From the NCBI GenBank assembly GCA_964354155.1, contig CAYGYG010000011.1, forward strand, positions 29,119-93,118: a DNA stretch of 64,000 bases, written 5' to 3'. The DNA comes from CAYGYG01 sp964354155 (GTDB lineage: Bacteria; Hydrothermota; Tepidihabitantia; SM23-42; CAYGYG01). The translations under genes and the position numbers were made by a program. Under the pieces are notes generated by a model. It was not told the origin of the DNA. It saw only the letters and a list, made by a program, of their open reading frames with translations, and did not search any database. Positions 31,893 through 39,000 of this stretch are shown piece by piece. The first letter of the stretch is position 1. The number at the start of each line of letters is the position of its first letter.

Positions 31893-33158
31893 GTGGACAG
31901 ACTCGAAGTTGAAGGCGGTACCCCGCTTGCCGGCACCGTAAAAATCTCAGGGGCCAAGAACTCGGCCCTGCCGATCATGGCCGCGGCAATCGCGAGCCCG
32001 GACCCCAAACGCATCAAGAACGTTCCCGACCTGGTTGATGTTCACACGATGATTGAGTTGCTTAAGCACCTCGGCGCCAAATGCGAGTATGATCGATCGT
32101 CCGGCACGCTGACCGTTGACCCATCCGAAATCAAGACTTCCGTCGCACCCTACGAGATCGTGAAGCGGATGCGGGCATCGTACTACGTCCTGGGCAGTCT
32201 TTTGGCCCGGACCGGCCAAGCCCAAATATCCCTGCCCGGCGGCTGCGCCATCGGTGCCCGGCCGATTGACCTGCACATCAAGGGCATCCGGAACCTCGGC
32301 GCTAAAGTCAAGGTCGAGCACGGTTTCGTATACGCCGCGGGCAAAGAGCTGAGAGGGTCGACCATTCTGCTGCCCGGCCCCAAAGGGACCTCAGTCGGAG
32401 CCACGATCAATGTGATGATGGCGGCGACCAAGGCGACGGGTCAGACGGTGATAACGCCAGCGGCGTGTGAACCTGAGGTCGTTGACGTAGCCGACTTCCT
32501 AAACCAGATGGGGGCGCACGTCGCAGGTGCGGGCACACCGGCAATCACGATCGAAGGCGTCAAAGAACTGCACGATGCGGTCTACGAAGTCATCCCGGAC
32601 CGGATCGAAGCCGGCACATTCGCCTGCGCGGCCGCGATCACGCGCGGCAAGATCGTCATCGAAAACTGCCAGCCGGACCATCTCACCGCGGTCATCGAAA
32701 CGCTGCGCGAGATCGGCGTCATGGTGAAGGCGTCGGAACATTCGCTCTCCGTCGAGAGTCAATCCGGTTTCCGGCCTACCCGGATAACGGTAGGACCTTA
32801 CCCAGGATTCCCGACCGACACCCAGGCGCAGTTCATGGCCGTCCTGGCGCTGGCTCAGGGACAATCATCGATTACCGAGACGATTTTCGAAAATCGCTTC
32901 ATGCAGGCCGTCGAACTCATGAGAATGGGAGCCGACATCAAACTCGAGGAAGACACCGCGATCATCAACGGGGTTGCAAAATTGACCGGCACCAAGGTGA
33001 TGGCTTCAGACTTGAGGGCTTCCGCCGCCCTTGTTCTCGCGGGCCTGGCCGCGGAGGGCCCGACCGAGATATCCCGCATTTATCATCTGGACCGCGGGTA
33101 CCAGGACTTCGAGAAAAAGCTCGCTTCGTTAGGTGCCAAAATCAAGAGGGTACGATGA
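31893..33158 (+). CDS. murA: UDP-N-acetylglucosamine 1-carboxyvinyltransferase
   Basis: First committed enzyme of peptidoglycan synthesis, adding enolpyruvate from PEP to UDP-GlcNAc. 421 residues, standard length. N-terminal VEGGTPLAGTVKISGAKNSALPIMAA with the catalytic Lys-Asn pair, the active-site Cys in SLPGGCAIGARPIDLH (C118; the residue attacked by fosfomycin is Cys, not Asp), middle DRIEAGTFACAAAITRG, and C-terminal FPTDTQAQFMA and DLRASAALVLAGLAAEG..IYHLDRGYQDF. GTG start is set by the promoter 7 nt upstream. Its stop overlaps ispG by 4 nt (ATGA). Confidence 0.97.
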   Translation: MDRLEVEGGTPLAGTVKISGAKNSALPIMAAAIASPDPKRIKNVPDLVDVHTMIELLKHLGAKCEYDRSSGTLTVDPSEIKTSVAPYEIVKRMRASYYVLGSLLARTGQAQISLPGGCAIGARPIDLHIKGIRNLGAKVKVEHGFVYAAGKELRGSTILLPGPKGTSVGATINVMMAATKATGQTVITPAACEPEVVDVADFLNQMGAHVAGAGTPAITIEGVKELHDAVYEVIPDRIEAGTFACAAAITRGKIVIENCQPDHLTAVIETLREIGVMVKASEHSLSVESQSGFRPTRITVGPYPGFPTDTQAQFMAVLALAQGQSSITETIFENRFMQAVELMRMGADIKLEEDTAIINGVAKLTGTKVMASDLRASAALVLAGLAAEGPTEISRIYHLDRGYQDFEKKLASLGAKIKRVR

Positions 33159-34216
33159 CCGCCGCGCGCCGCAAGACTCGTTCCGTCCTTGTCGGCAACG
33201 TCAGGATCGGCGGTCGCGCCCCGATTACGGTTCAATCCATGACCAAGACCGATACCCGTGACATCACCAAGACTGTCGCCCAGCTCGAACGCCTCCGTCG
33301 CGCCGGTTGTGAGATCATCCGTCTTGCCGTGGCCGATGATGCCGCCGCGGTCGCATTCGGCAAAATCAGGAAACGGGTGAAGCTGCCCTTGGTCGCCGAC
33401 ATTCATTTCGACTATCGACTTGCCCTGGCCGCGATCAAACAGGGTGCGGACAAGGTTCGGATCAACCCCGGTAACATTGGAGCACGCTGGAAGGTCGAAG
33501 AAGTGATGCGGTGCGCGGCTGATCATGGAGTGGCGATTCGCATCGGAGTCAATGCCGGCTCGATTGAAAAAGGAATACTCAAAAAAACCCGCCGGCCCAC
33601 AGCCCACGCCCTGGTTGAGAGCGTGCGCCGGTCCGTCGACATCTGCGAAGCGGTTCGCTTCAATCGCCTGGTTCTTTCCGCCAAGGCCACCGACGCCCTC
33701 GAAACCATTGAGGTTTACCGGCAACTTGCCCGTGACTATACCTATCCCCTCCATCTCGGGATGACGGAGGCGGGCCTGACATTGCGCGGCGGTATCAGAA
33801 CCGCGGTCGGCCTGGGCGTGCTCCTCCATGAAGGTATCGGCGACACGATCCGGGTTTCGCTTACCGGTGATCCGGTAGCCGAGGTTATCGCCGGTTACGA
33901 GATTCTTAGGTCGCTCCACCGGCGCGAGTACGGTCCGATGGTTATCTCGTGTCCGACCTGCGGCCGCTGCCGCATCAATCTGATCAAGATCGCCGAACAG
34001 GTCGAGGCCGCCCTTGTCGGCTGCACCCGTCCTCTGAAAGTGGCCGTCATGGGCTGCTCGGTCAATGGTCCGGGCGAAGCCCGGGCCGCCGATTTCGGTA
34101 TCGCCGGCGGCCGAGGTGCCGGAGTCATCTTCCGGAAGGGCAGAATCGTGAGAAAGGTGGCCGAGCCGTCACTGGTCGCCGGGCTTCTGGCCGAAATCCG
34201 CAAGGAGACTGAGTAG
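33155..34216 (+). CDS. ispG: 4-hydroxy-3-methylbut-2-enyl diphosphate synthase
   Basis: Iron-sulfur enzyme of the MEP isoprenoid pathway that converts MEcPP to HMBPP. 353 residues, the short bacterial form without the plastid-type insert. TIM-barrel N-terminal part: VGNVRIGGRAPITVQSMTKTDTRDI, GCEIIRLAVAD, LVADIHFDYRLALAAI, KVRINPGNIG. C-terminal ferredoxin-like part with 4Fe-4S ligands in SCPTCGRC and AVMGCSVNGPGEARAADFGIAGG. It starts within the murA stop (ATGA) and shares one base with the next gene, so the three genes are tightly coupled. Reductant is probably ferredoxin, which suits the Kor genes downstream. Confidence 0.97.
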   Translation: MTAARRKTRSVLVGNVRIGGRAPITVQSMTKTDTRDITKTVAQLERLRRAGCEIIRLAVADDAAAVAFGKIRKRVKLPLVADIHFDYRLALAAIKQGADKVRINPGNIGARWKVEEVMRCAADHGVAIRIGVNAGSIEKGILKKTRRPTAHALVESVRRSVDICEAVRFNRLVLSAKATDALETIEVYRQLARDYTYPLHLGMTEAGLTLRGGIRTAVGLGVLLHEGIGDTIRVSLTGDPVAEVIAGYEILRSLHRREYGPMVISCPTCGRCRINLIKIAEQVEAALVGCTRPLKVAVMGCSVNGPGEARAADFGIAGGRGAGVIFRKGRIVRKVAEPSLVAGLLAEIRKETE

Positions 34217-34818
34217 TGCGCATCCTGGTCTTGGACAACTACGAGACATCCAATTCACCTCAGGCGCTCCATCTATACCAGATCGTCAACAACATCGTCG
34301 ACCAGCCGATCGAGATGATGCACTATGCCGCCCTTACCGCCCAGACCGACCTGTCGTCCTACAACGCCATCATTCTGTCCGGCTCGCAGAAGCTTTTGAG
34401 CGAGCCGGAGATCTTCGAAGAGTACGGATGTCTCGCCGAAGTTCTTAGAAATACGACGCGGCCGTTACTTGGCATCTGCTTCGGTCACCAGCTTCTGGCC
34501 CGGGCTTTCGGGGTCGACATCGTCAGAACCGGCAAGAAATACCAGGGCTACTATGTGGTGCGAGTCGTGACCCCGGACCCGCTGTTCGAAAAACTGGGCA
34601 ACGATTTCTTGGTCACCAAGTCGCATCAAGAGATAGTCAACACGCTCCCGTACGGTTTTATTTTGCTCGCCAACTCACCTCTCGTCAGCATCGAAGTTAT
34701 GAGGCATACCGACCGCCCCATCTACGGAGTGCAATTCCACCCGGAGAGGTACGACCCCAAGCACCCGGCCGGGCGCAAGATCCTGGAAAATTTCATAAGC
34801 ATTGCATGGCTCTACTGA
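34216..34818 (+). CDS. Class I glutamine amidotransferase-like protein
   Basis: 200-residue triad-type amidotransferase domain. Nucleophile Cys is in LLGICFGHQLLARAFG, the His-x-Glu pair of the triad in YGVQFHPERYDP. Also the strand IILSGSQKLLSEPEIFEEYG near the oxyanion region. The domain stands alone, without a synthetase partner in the same polypeptide, so it may hydrolyse glutamine or other gamma-glutamyl compounds, or pair with an unlinked enzyme. GTG start shares one G with the ispG stop. It is the last gene of the murA-ispG unit; the next gene has its own Shine-Dalgarno 87 nt later. Confidence 0.85.
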   Translation: MRILVLDNYETSNSPQALHLYQIVNNIVDQPIEMMHYAALTAQTDLSSYNAIILSGSQKLLSEPEIFEEYGCLAEVLRNTTRPLLGICFGHQLLARAFGVDIVRTGKKYQGYYVVRVVTPDPLFEKLGNDFLVTKSHQEIVNTLPYGFILLANSPLVSIEVMRHTDRPIYGVQFHPERYDPKHPAGRKILENFISIAWLY

Positions 34819-34904
34819 AATAGTGGGAGACTAAAGATTCGAAGCCCTGCGATTAATCACCGGTATTTTGAACTTATCGGTAGTCTAAGCATATTGGAGG
34901 TTAT

Positions 34905-36125
34905 GTGAAGCAAGAGCTTGACCGCCTCATGGAAGAGAAGAAGATCGATGCTATCATAATCGATGGCTTCGGTGGTTACGACCCTAACGTCTTCTACTTC
35001 CTCCAGGTTGCTCATCTGGGCGGACTTATCATCAAAAAGCGCAATGAAGAGGCCATCCTTGTTCACGGTCTGATGGAGCGCGACGAGGCCAAGAAGACCG
35101 GTCTGCGTCTCGTCGAAATCACCAAGTATGAGTACCATAAGATTGTGGCACGGCAGAAAGATCCCTTCAAGGCGTGGGCGGAACTCGTCGGTATCATCTT
35201 CAAAGACCATGGCGTCGAGGGTCGACTCTGCTACTACGGCCAGCGCTCAGTCAGTGCCGGCTACTACTATATCAAGGCGCTGGCGCGGCAGGTCCGCAAC
35301 ATCCAAATCCAGAGGGAGCCGGCGAAGACCATTATCCAGCAGACCCGGGAAACAAAAGACGACAGCGAAGTCGTCCGTATCAGAAGCTGCGCCGAACGCA
35401 CTGAAGCTGCGGTCAGTGATCTCGTCAAGTTTTTCCGATCCCACGCGGTCAACAGCAACTGTCTTGTGAAAGATGACGGCACACCGGCCACCGTCGGGGA
35501 CGCCAAGCGTTTTCTGAGTCACGCGCTGCTGGGCCGGAACCTGGTTGAGATATCGAGCTCGATCCTATCGATCGGGCGGGATGCCGGCGTACCCCATTCC
35601 ACCGGGAATGACCAGGACCGACTCGAACTGGGCAAGACGATAATCGTAGATGTCTTTCCCAGGGAGCTGGCCGGAGGATACTACTATGACTTTACCCGGA
35701 CGTTCGTCTTGGGCAGGGCATCGACTGAGATCATCGACACCTACAAAACCGTTGCCGATGCCCAGCGGATGCTAATCGACTCCTTCAAGCCGGGCGTCAG
35801 AACCCGCGCCTATGAAGTCAAGCTGTGTAAAATGCTCGAGCGGCGCGGGCACCCCACACCGCTTGGTTCCCCGGGCACTAAGCAGGGATACATCCATTCG
35901 TTAGGTCATGGCCTCGGATTGGAAGTACATGAAAAACCAACTTTTAGTCATGCCAAGACGAACAAAGACTTTATCCAGCCTAGATCCCTATTCACGGTCG
36001 AACCCGGTTTGTACTATCCGGATAAGGGATACGGAGTCCGACTCGAGGATGTCATCTACGTTCGACCCGAGGGCACGATCGAGAATCTTTCGAGTTTTCC
36101 CAAGGACTTAGTCATCGAAATGTAG
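34905..36125 (+). CDS. M24-family Xaa-Pro aminopeptidase
   Basis: Metallopeptidase of 406 residues with creatinase-like N-terminal domain (about 1-155) and pita-bread catalytic domain (about 165-400). Metal ligands are visible in series: Asp in IIVDVFPRE and in YYYDFTRTFVLG, His in HSLGHGLGLEVHE, Glu in FTVEPGLYY and Glu in VRLEDVIYV. These are the five expected ligands for a dinuclear site cleaving X-Pro bonds from peptides. GTG 34905 follows GGAGG with a 4-nt spacing; an overlapping ATG at 34903 is out of frame (ATGTGA). No operon partner is obvious. Confidence 0.93.
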   Translation: MKQELDRLMEEKKIDAIIIDGFGGYDPNVFYFLQVAHLGGLIIKKRNEEAILVHGLMERDEAKKTGLRLVEITKYEYHKIVARQKDPFKAWAELVGIIFKDHGVEGRLCYYGQRSVSAGYYYIKALARQVRNIQIQREPAKTIIQQTRETKDDSEVVRIRSCAERTEAAVSDLVKFFRSHAVNSNCLVKDDGTPATVGDAKRFLSHALLGRNLVEISSSILSIGRDAGVPHSTGNDQDRLELGKTIIVDVFPRELAGGYYYDFTRTFVLGRASTEIIDTYKTVADAQRMLIDSFKPGVRTRAYEVKLCKMLERRGHPTPLGSPGTKQGYIHSLGHGLGLEVHEKPTFSHAKTNKDFIQPRSLFTVEPGLYYPDKGYGVRLEDVIYVRPEGTIENLSSFPKDLVIEM

Positions 36126-36126
36126 C

Positions 36127-36155
36127 TTGACTTGAGCCGGTTTTTGAGGTATAAT
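36127..36155 (+). promoter_or_regulatory. Promoter of the korDABC operon
   Basis: TTGACT 36127-36132, 17-bp spacer, TATAAT 36150-36155. It overlaps the end of the peptidase gene. Start is expected near 36162, leaving a 5' leader of about 180 nt before korD. Confidence 0.65.
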
Positions 36156-36161
36156 GAAAGG

Positions 36162-36343
36162 CGATAAGTTCTATATTGATAATTGCTCGGTTGACTCACA
36201 GGTCGAATGGTTCTGTTGCCGGTAAGTCTTCGGCACTAGGCCGTCCACCACCATGCGTATTTTCAGCGGCATCCGATCCTGACATCACTTATCGAGGCAT
36301 TCATTGCTATTCTCAAGACCTGACGTGAAAAGGAGTCGAAGGT
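36162..36343 (+). other. Long 5' leader of korDABC
   Basis: About 180 nt untranslated between promoter and korD, long for this window. A small stem TGCCG...CGGCA lies near 36217-36236. No known riboswitch was recognised. The leader ends with AAAAGGAG before ATG 36344. Confidence 0.4.
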
Positions 36344-36580
36344 ATGCCCGAAGCTAAGATTTTTGAAGACATATGCAAAGGTTGTGAGCTCTGCGTGACA
36401 GCTTGTCCGGTCAAAATCATCGTTATGGCCGAACACATCAACCGATACGGTTACCATCCAGCCCGCGTCACTGATCAGAAGAAGTGCATCGGGTGCGGAT
36501 ACTGTTACATCATATGTCCAGAACCGGCGATCGAGGTCTACAAGGAGAACGGTAAAACCAAGGAAGCAAGGAGTGGTTGA
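36344..36580 (+). CDS. korD: 2-oxoacid:ferredoxin oxidoreductase, ferredoxin-like delta subunit
   Basis: 78-residue 2x[4Fe-4S] protein: CKGCELCVTACP and CIGCGYCYIICP each supply one full ligand set. It passes electrons from the TPP site of KorAB to free ferredoxin. Strong Shine-Dalgarno AAAAGGAG. The stop TGA overlaps the ATG of korA (TGATG). In this subclass the delta subunit gene precedes alpha, beta and gamma, as in 2-oxoglutarate or branched-chain 2-oxoacid enzymes of anaerobes. Confidence 0.92.
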   Translation: MPEAKIFEDICKGCELCVTACPVKIIVMAEHINRYGYHPARVTDQKKCIGCGYCYIICPEPAIEVYKENGKTKEARSG

Positions 36581-37647
36581 TGGCTGAGAAAGTATTGATG
36601 CGCGGTAACCACGCCATCGTCGAAGGCGTGCTTCACGCCGGCTGCCGGTTTTTTGCCGGCTATCCGATCACGCCGCAAAACGAGATACCGGAGTACATGT
36701 CGGTCCGAATGAACGAGGTCGGCGGGGTTTTTCTGCAAACGGAAAGCGAACTTGGTGCAATCAACATGCTTTTTGGGGTCTCGGCCGCGGGGCATCGCGC
36801 CATGACCTCATCATCAAGCCCGGGCATAAGCCTGATGCAGGAGGCTCTTTCTTATATTGCCGGATCGGATGTGCCGGTGTTGGTAGTCAACGTCGTCCGC
36901 GGCGGGCCTGGTCTCGGAAACATTGCACCGGCTCAAAGCGACTATTTCCAGTCTACCCGGGGCGGCGGCCATGGCGACTACTATACGATCTGCCTGGCGC
37001 CGTATTCGGTTCAGGAGATGTTCGAGTTCCCCAAGCTCGCATTCGAACTCGGCGAGAAATACCGGATTCCCGTTGTGATCCTGGCCGACGGCCTCTTGGG
37101 GCAGATGATGGAACCGATGGAATACACTTACCAGGCGGTTGATCCGGCCGCACTACCGGAACCGGAATGGGCCCTGTCCGGTTGTGCCGGACGCGGACGT
37201 CGCGTGGTGCGGTCCTATGACCTGCGCCCGGGCAAACTTGAGGAATGGAACTGGAAGCGGGCCGAACGATATGATCTCATCAGGAAACAAGAGGTGCGCT
37301 GCGATGCCAAGAACTGCGATGACGCCGACCTCGCCGTCGTCGCCTACGGCACCTCGGCGCGGGTGGCGATGTCGGCCGTGCGCCTGGCCCGGCAGAAAGG
37401 GATAAAAGCCGGGCTTTTCCGGCCCATCACCCTATGGCCGTTCCCCAAGCCCGAGCTTGGCCGACTTGCCGACCGGGTCAAAAAATTCCTCGTCGTCGAG
37501 ATGTCGCTGGGCCAGATGATCGAAGACGTCCAGTTGAGTGTGTGCGGTAAGGCTCAAGTCGCGTTTCACGGACGACCCGGCGGCGGCGTGCCGACCACTG
37601 CGGAAGTCCTGTCCAAAATCGAAGCATTAGCCGCACGAGGAGGTTAG
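36580..37647 (+). CDS. korA: 2-oxoacid:ferredoxin oxidoreductase alpha subunit
   Basis: 355-residue alpha subunit. Motifs: LMRGNHAIVEGVLHAGCRFFAGYPITPQNEI (pyrimidine-binding Glu region), ESELGAINMLFGVSAAGHRAMTSSSSPGISLMQEALSYIAG, RGGPGLGNIAPAQSDY and ADGLLGQMMEPMEY. The C-terminal domain II (about 250-355) contains VVAYGTSARVAMSAVRLARQKGIKAGLFRPITLWPFP. The enzyme oxidises a 2-oxoacid to acyl-CoA plus CO2, or runs in reverse. ATG 36580 is preferred over TTG 36577 because it overlaps the korD stop and follows AAGGAG. The substrate (2-oxoglutarate or branched-chain) cannot be fixed from sequence alone. Confidence 0.93.
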   Translation: MAEKVLMRGNHAIVEGVLHAGCRFFAGYPITPQNEIPEYMSVRMNEVGGVFLQTESELGAINMLFGVSAAGHRAMTSSSSPGISLMQEALSYIAGSDVPVLVVNVVRGGPGLGNIAPAQSDYFQSTRGGGHGDYYTICLAPYSVQEMFEFPKLAFELGEKYRIPVVILADGLLGQMMEPMEYTYQAVDPAALPEPEWALSGCAGRGRRVVRSYDLRPGKLEEWNWKRAERYDLIRKQEVRCDAKNCDDADLAVVAYGTSARVAMSAVRLARQKGIKAGLFRPITLWPFPKPELGRLADRVKKFLVVEMSLGQMIEDVQLSVCGKAQVAFHGRPGGGVPTTAEVLSKIEALAARGG

Positions 37648-37649
37648 GC

Positions 37650-38414
37650 ATGAAGAAGCTATTTGGTCGACCGGCCGGCTTGACCGAGAGCATCCAGCGC
37701 TACTGCCCGGGCTGCGGCCACGGGATTGTGCACAAGCTGATCGGCGAGCTGCTCGTCGAGATGAACCTCCGGGAGAAAGCGGTCGGCATCGCGCCGGTCG
37801 GTTGTTCGGTCTTCGCCGACGAGTATTTCAACTGCGACATGATACAGGTGCCGCACGGCCGGGCCACCGCCGTCGCCACCGGCATCAAGCGCGCGCGGCC
37901 CGAGCTTTTCGTATTTTCTTATCAGGGCGACGGCGATCTCGCCGCAATCGGTACGGCCGAGACGATTCACGCCGCGGCCCGCAGTGAGAATTTCACCGTG
38001 ATCTTCATCAACAATGCGATCTATGGCATGACCGGCGGACAGATGGCACCGACAACGCTGCCCGGCATGAGAACCACGACGTCTCCGGCCGGCCGCGACG
38101 TGAAGCGGGCGGGCAACCCGATCCGGGTGGTTGAATTGCTCAACGCCCTGGACGGACCTGCCTATCTAACCCGCACTTCAATCCACACCGCGGCCTGGGT
38201 GATCAAGACCAAGAAAGCCCTGAAAACTGCATTCCAGCTGCAGCTGGACAACAAAGGGTTCGGCCTGGTCGAAATTCTCTCGATGTGTCCGACCGGATGG
38301 GGGGTCCTGCCTAAGGACGCGGTAAACTGGATCGAAGAGAAGATGGCCAAGTACTTTCCGACCGGTGAATTGCGTAACATTGCGACCGCCCCGCCGGCGA
38401 CGCAGAAAACCTAG
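37650..38414 (+). CDS. korB: 2-oxoacid:ferredoxin oxidoreductase beta (TPP) subunit
   Basis: 254-residue TPP-binding subunit. RYCPGCGHGIVHKLIGE has the conserved CxxCGH, GCSVF and the PHGRATAVATGIKRARP stretch precede the TPP motif GDGDLAAIGTAETIHAAARSENFTVIFINNAIYGMTGGQMAPTT, in which GDGD...NN binds the Mg-diphosphate. C-terminal SMCPTGWGV is typical of Kor/Vor beta subunits. GGAGG lies across the korA stop 2-3 nt upstream. The cysteine in SMCPTGW is shared with 2-oxoglutarate and 2-oxoisovalerate types. Confidence 0.94.
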   Translation: MKKLFGRPAGLTESIQRYCPGCGHGIVHKLIGELLVEMNLREKAVGIAPVGCSVFADEYFNCDMIQVPHGRATAVATGIKRARPELFVFSYQGDGDLAAIGTAETIHAAARSENFTVIFINNAIYGMTGGQMAPTTLPGMRTTTSPAGRDVKRAGNPIRVVELLNALDGPAYLTRTSIHTAAWVIKTKKALKTAFQLQLDNKGFGLVEILSMCPTGWGVLPKDAVNWIEEKMAKYFPTGELRNIATAPPATQKT

Positions 38415-38435
38415 GCGCCTTCAAGGAGATTAGAA

Positions 38436-38969
38436 ATGACGCAAGAAATCATTATGGCCGGTTTCGGCGGACAGGGTGTGATCTCGATGGGCATTATCCT
38501 TGCGAATGCAGGAATGCTGGAGAACCAGCACGTCACCTTCTTCCCATCATATGGTGCTGAGATGCGCGGCGGTACGGCGAACTGCTCGGTGGTCATATCA
38601 TCCGAGCCGATCGCCTCGCCGGTAGTCGCGGTTCCCGATGTCGTCATCGCGCTCAATGAACCATCCCTGCTCCGCTTTGAGAGCCAAGTGAAGCCCGGGG
38701 GCTTGCTCCTCTTTAACGAAACGCTCATCAAGTCAAGACCGAGCCGCTCGGACATCAAAATTGTACCCATCGGTGCCAGTGCCGCCGCTGAGATAATGGG
38801 CAGCGGACGCATTGCCAACATGGTGATGCTCGGCGCCTACGCAAAAAAAGCTCGGGGGGTCCGCCTTGAAAGTGTCAAGAAGGCGCAGAAGATCGTTTTC
38901 AAAAAAGCTAAGGAGCAGATGATCAAGCTCAATGATGCCGCGCTCGAGCACGGATTCGGGTTGGTGTAG
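38436..38969 (+). CDS. korC: 2-oxoacid:ferredoxin oxidoreductase gamma subunit
   Basis: 177-residue gamma subunit. N-terminal EIIMAGFGGQGVISMGIILANAGM is the nucleotide-binding GxGGQG motif, followed by FFPSYGAEMRGGTANCSVVIS, the hallmark of the family, and LNEPSLLRFESQVKPGGLLLFNETL. It completes the four-subunit complex with KorD, KorA and KorB. AAGGAG 8 nt upstream of the ATG. The radical SAM gene begins 31 nt later on the same strand. Confidence 0.94.
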   Translation: MTQEIIMAGFGGQGVISMGIILANAGMLENQHVTFFPSYGAEMRGGTANCSVVISSEPIASPVVAVPDVVIALNEPSLLRFESQVKPGGLLLFNETLIKSRPSRSDIKIVPIGASAAAEIMGSGRIANMVMLGAYAKKARGVRLESVKKAQKIVFKKAKEQMIKLNDAALEHGFGLV

Positions 38970-39000
38970 CATTGTCCGGTGAGGGGGTTGGCAAGGATTA

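Noticed and set aside
36154..36225. Short ORF MKGDKFYID... beginning in the korD promoter
   Set aside because: Its ATG overlaps the -10 box itself, so it could not be the start of the transcript.
36162..36343. Known riboswitch in the korD leader
   Set aside because: No TPP, FMN, cobalamin, SAM or glycine consensus elements could be recognised by eye; left as an unclassified leader.
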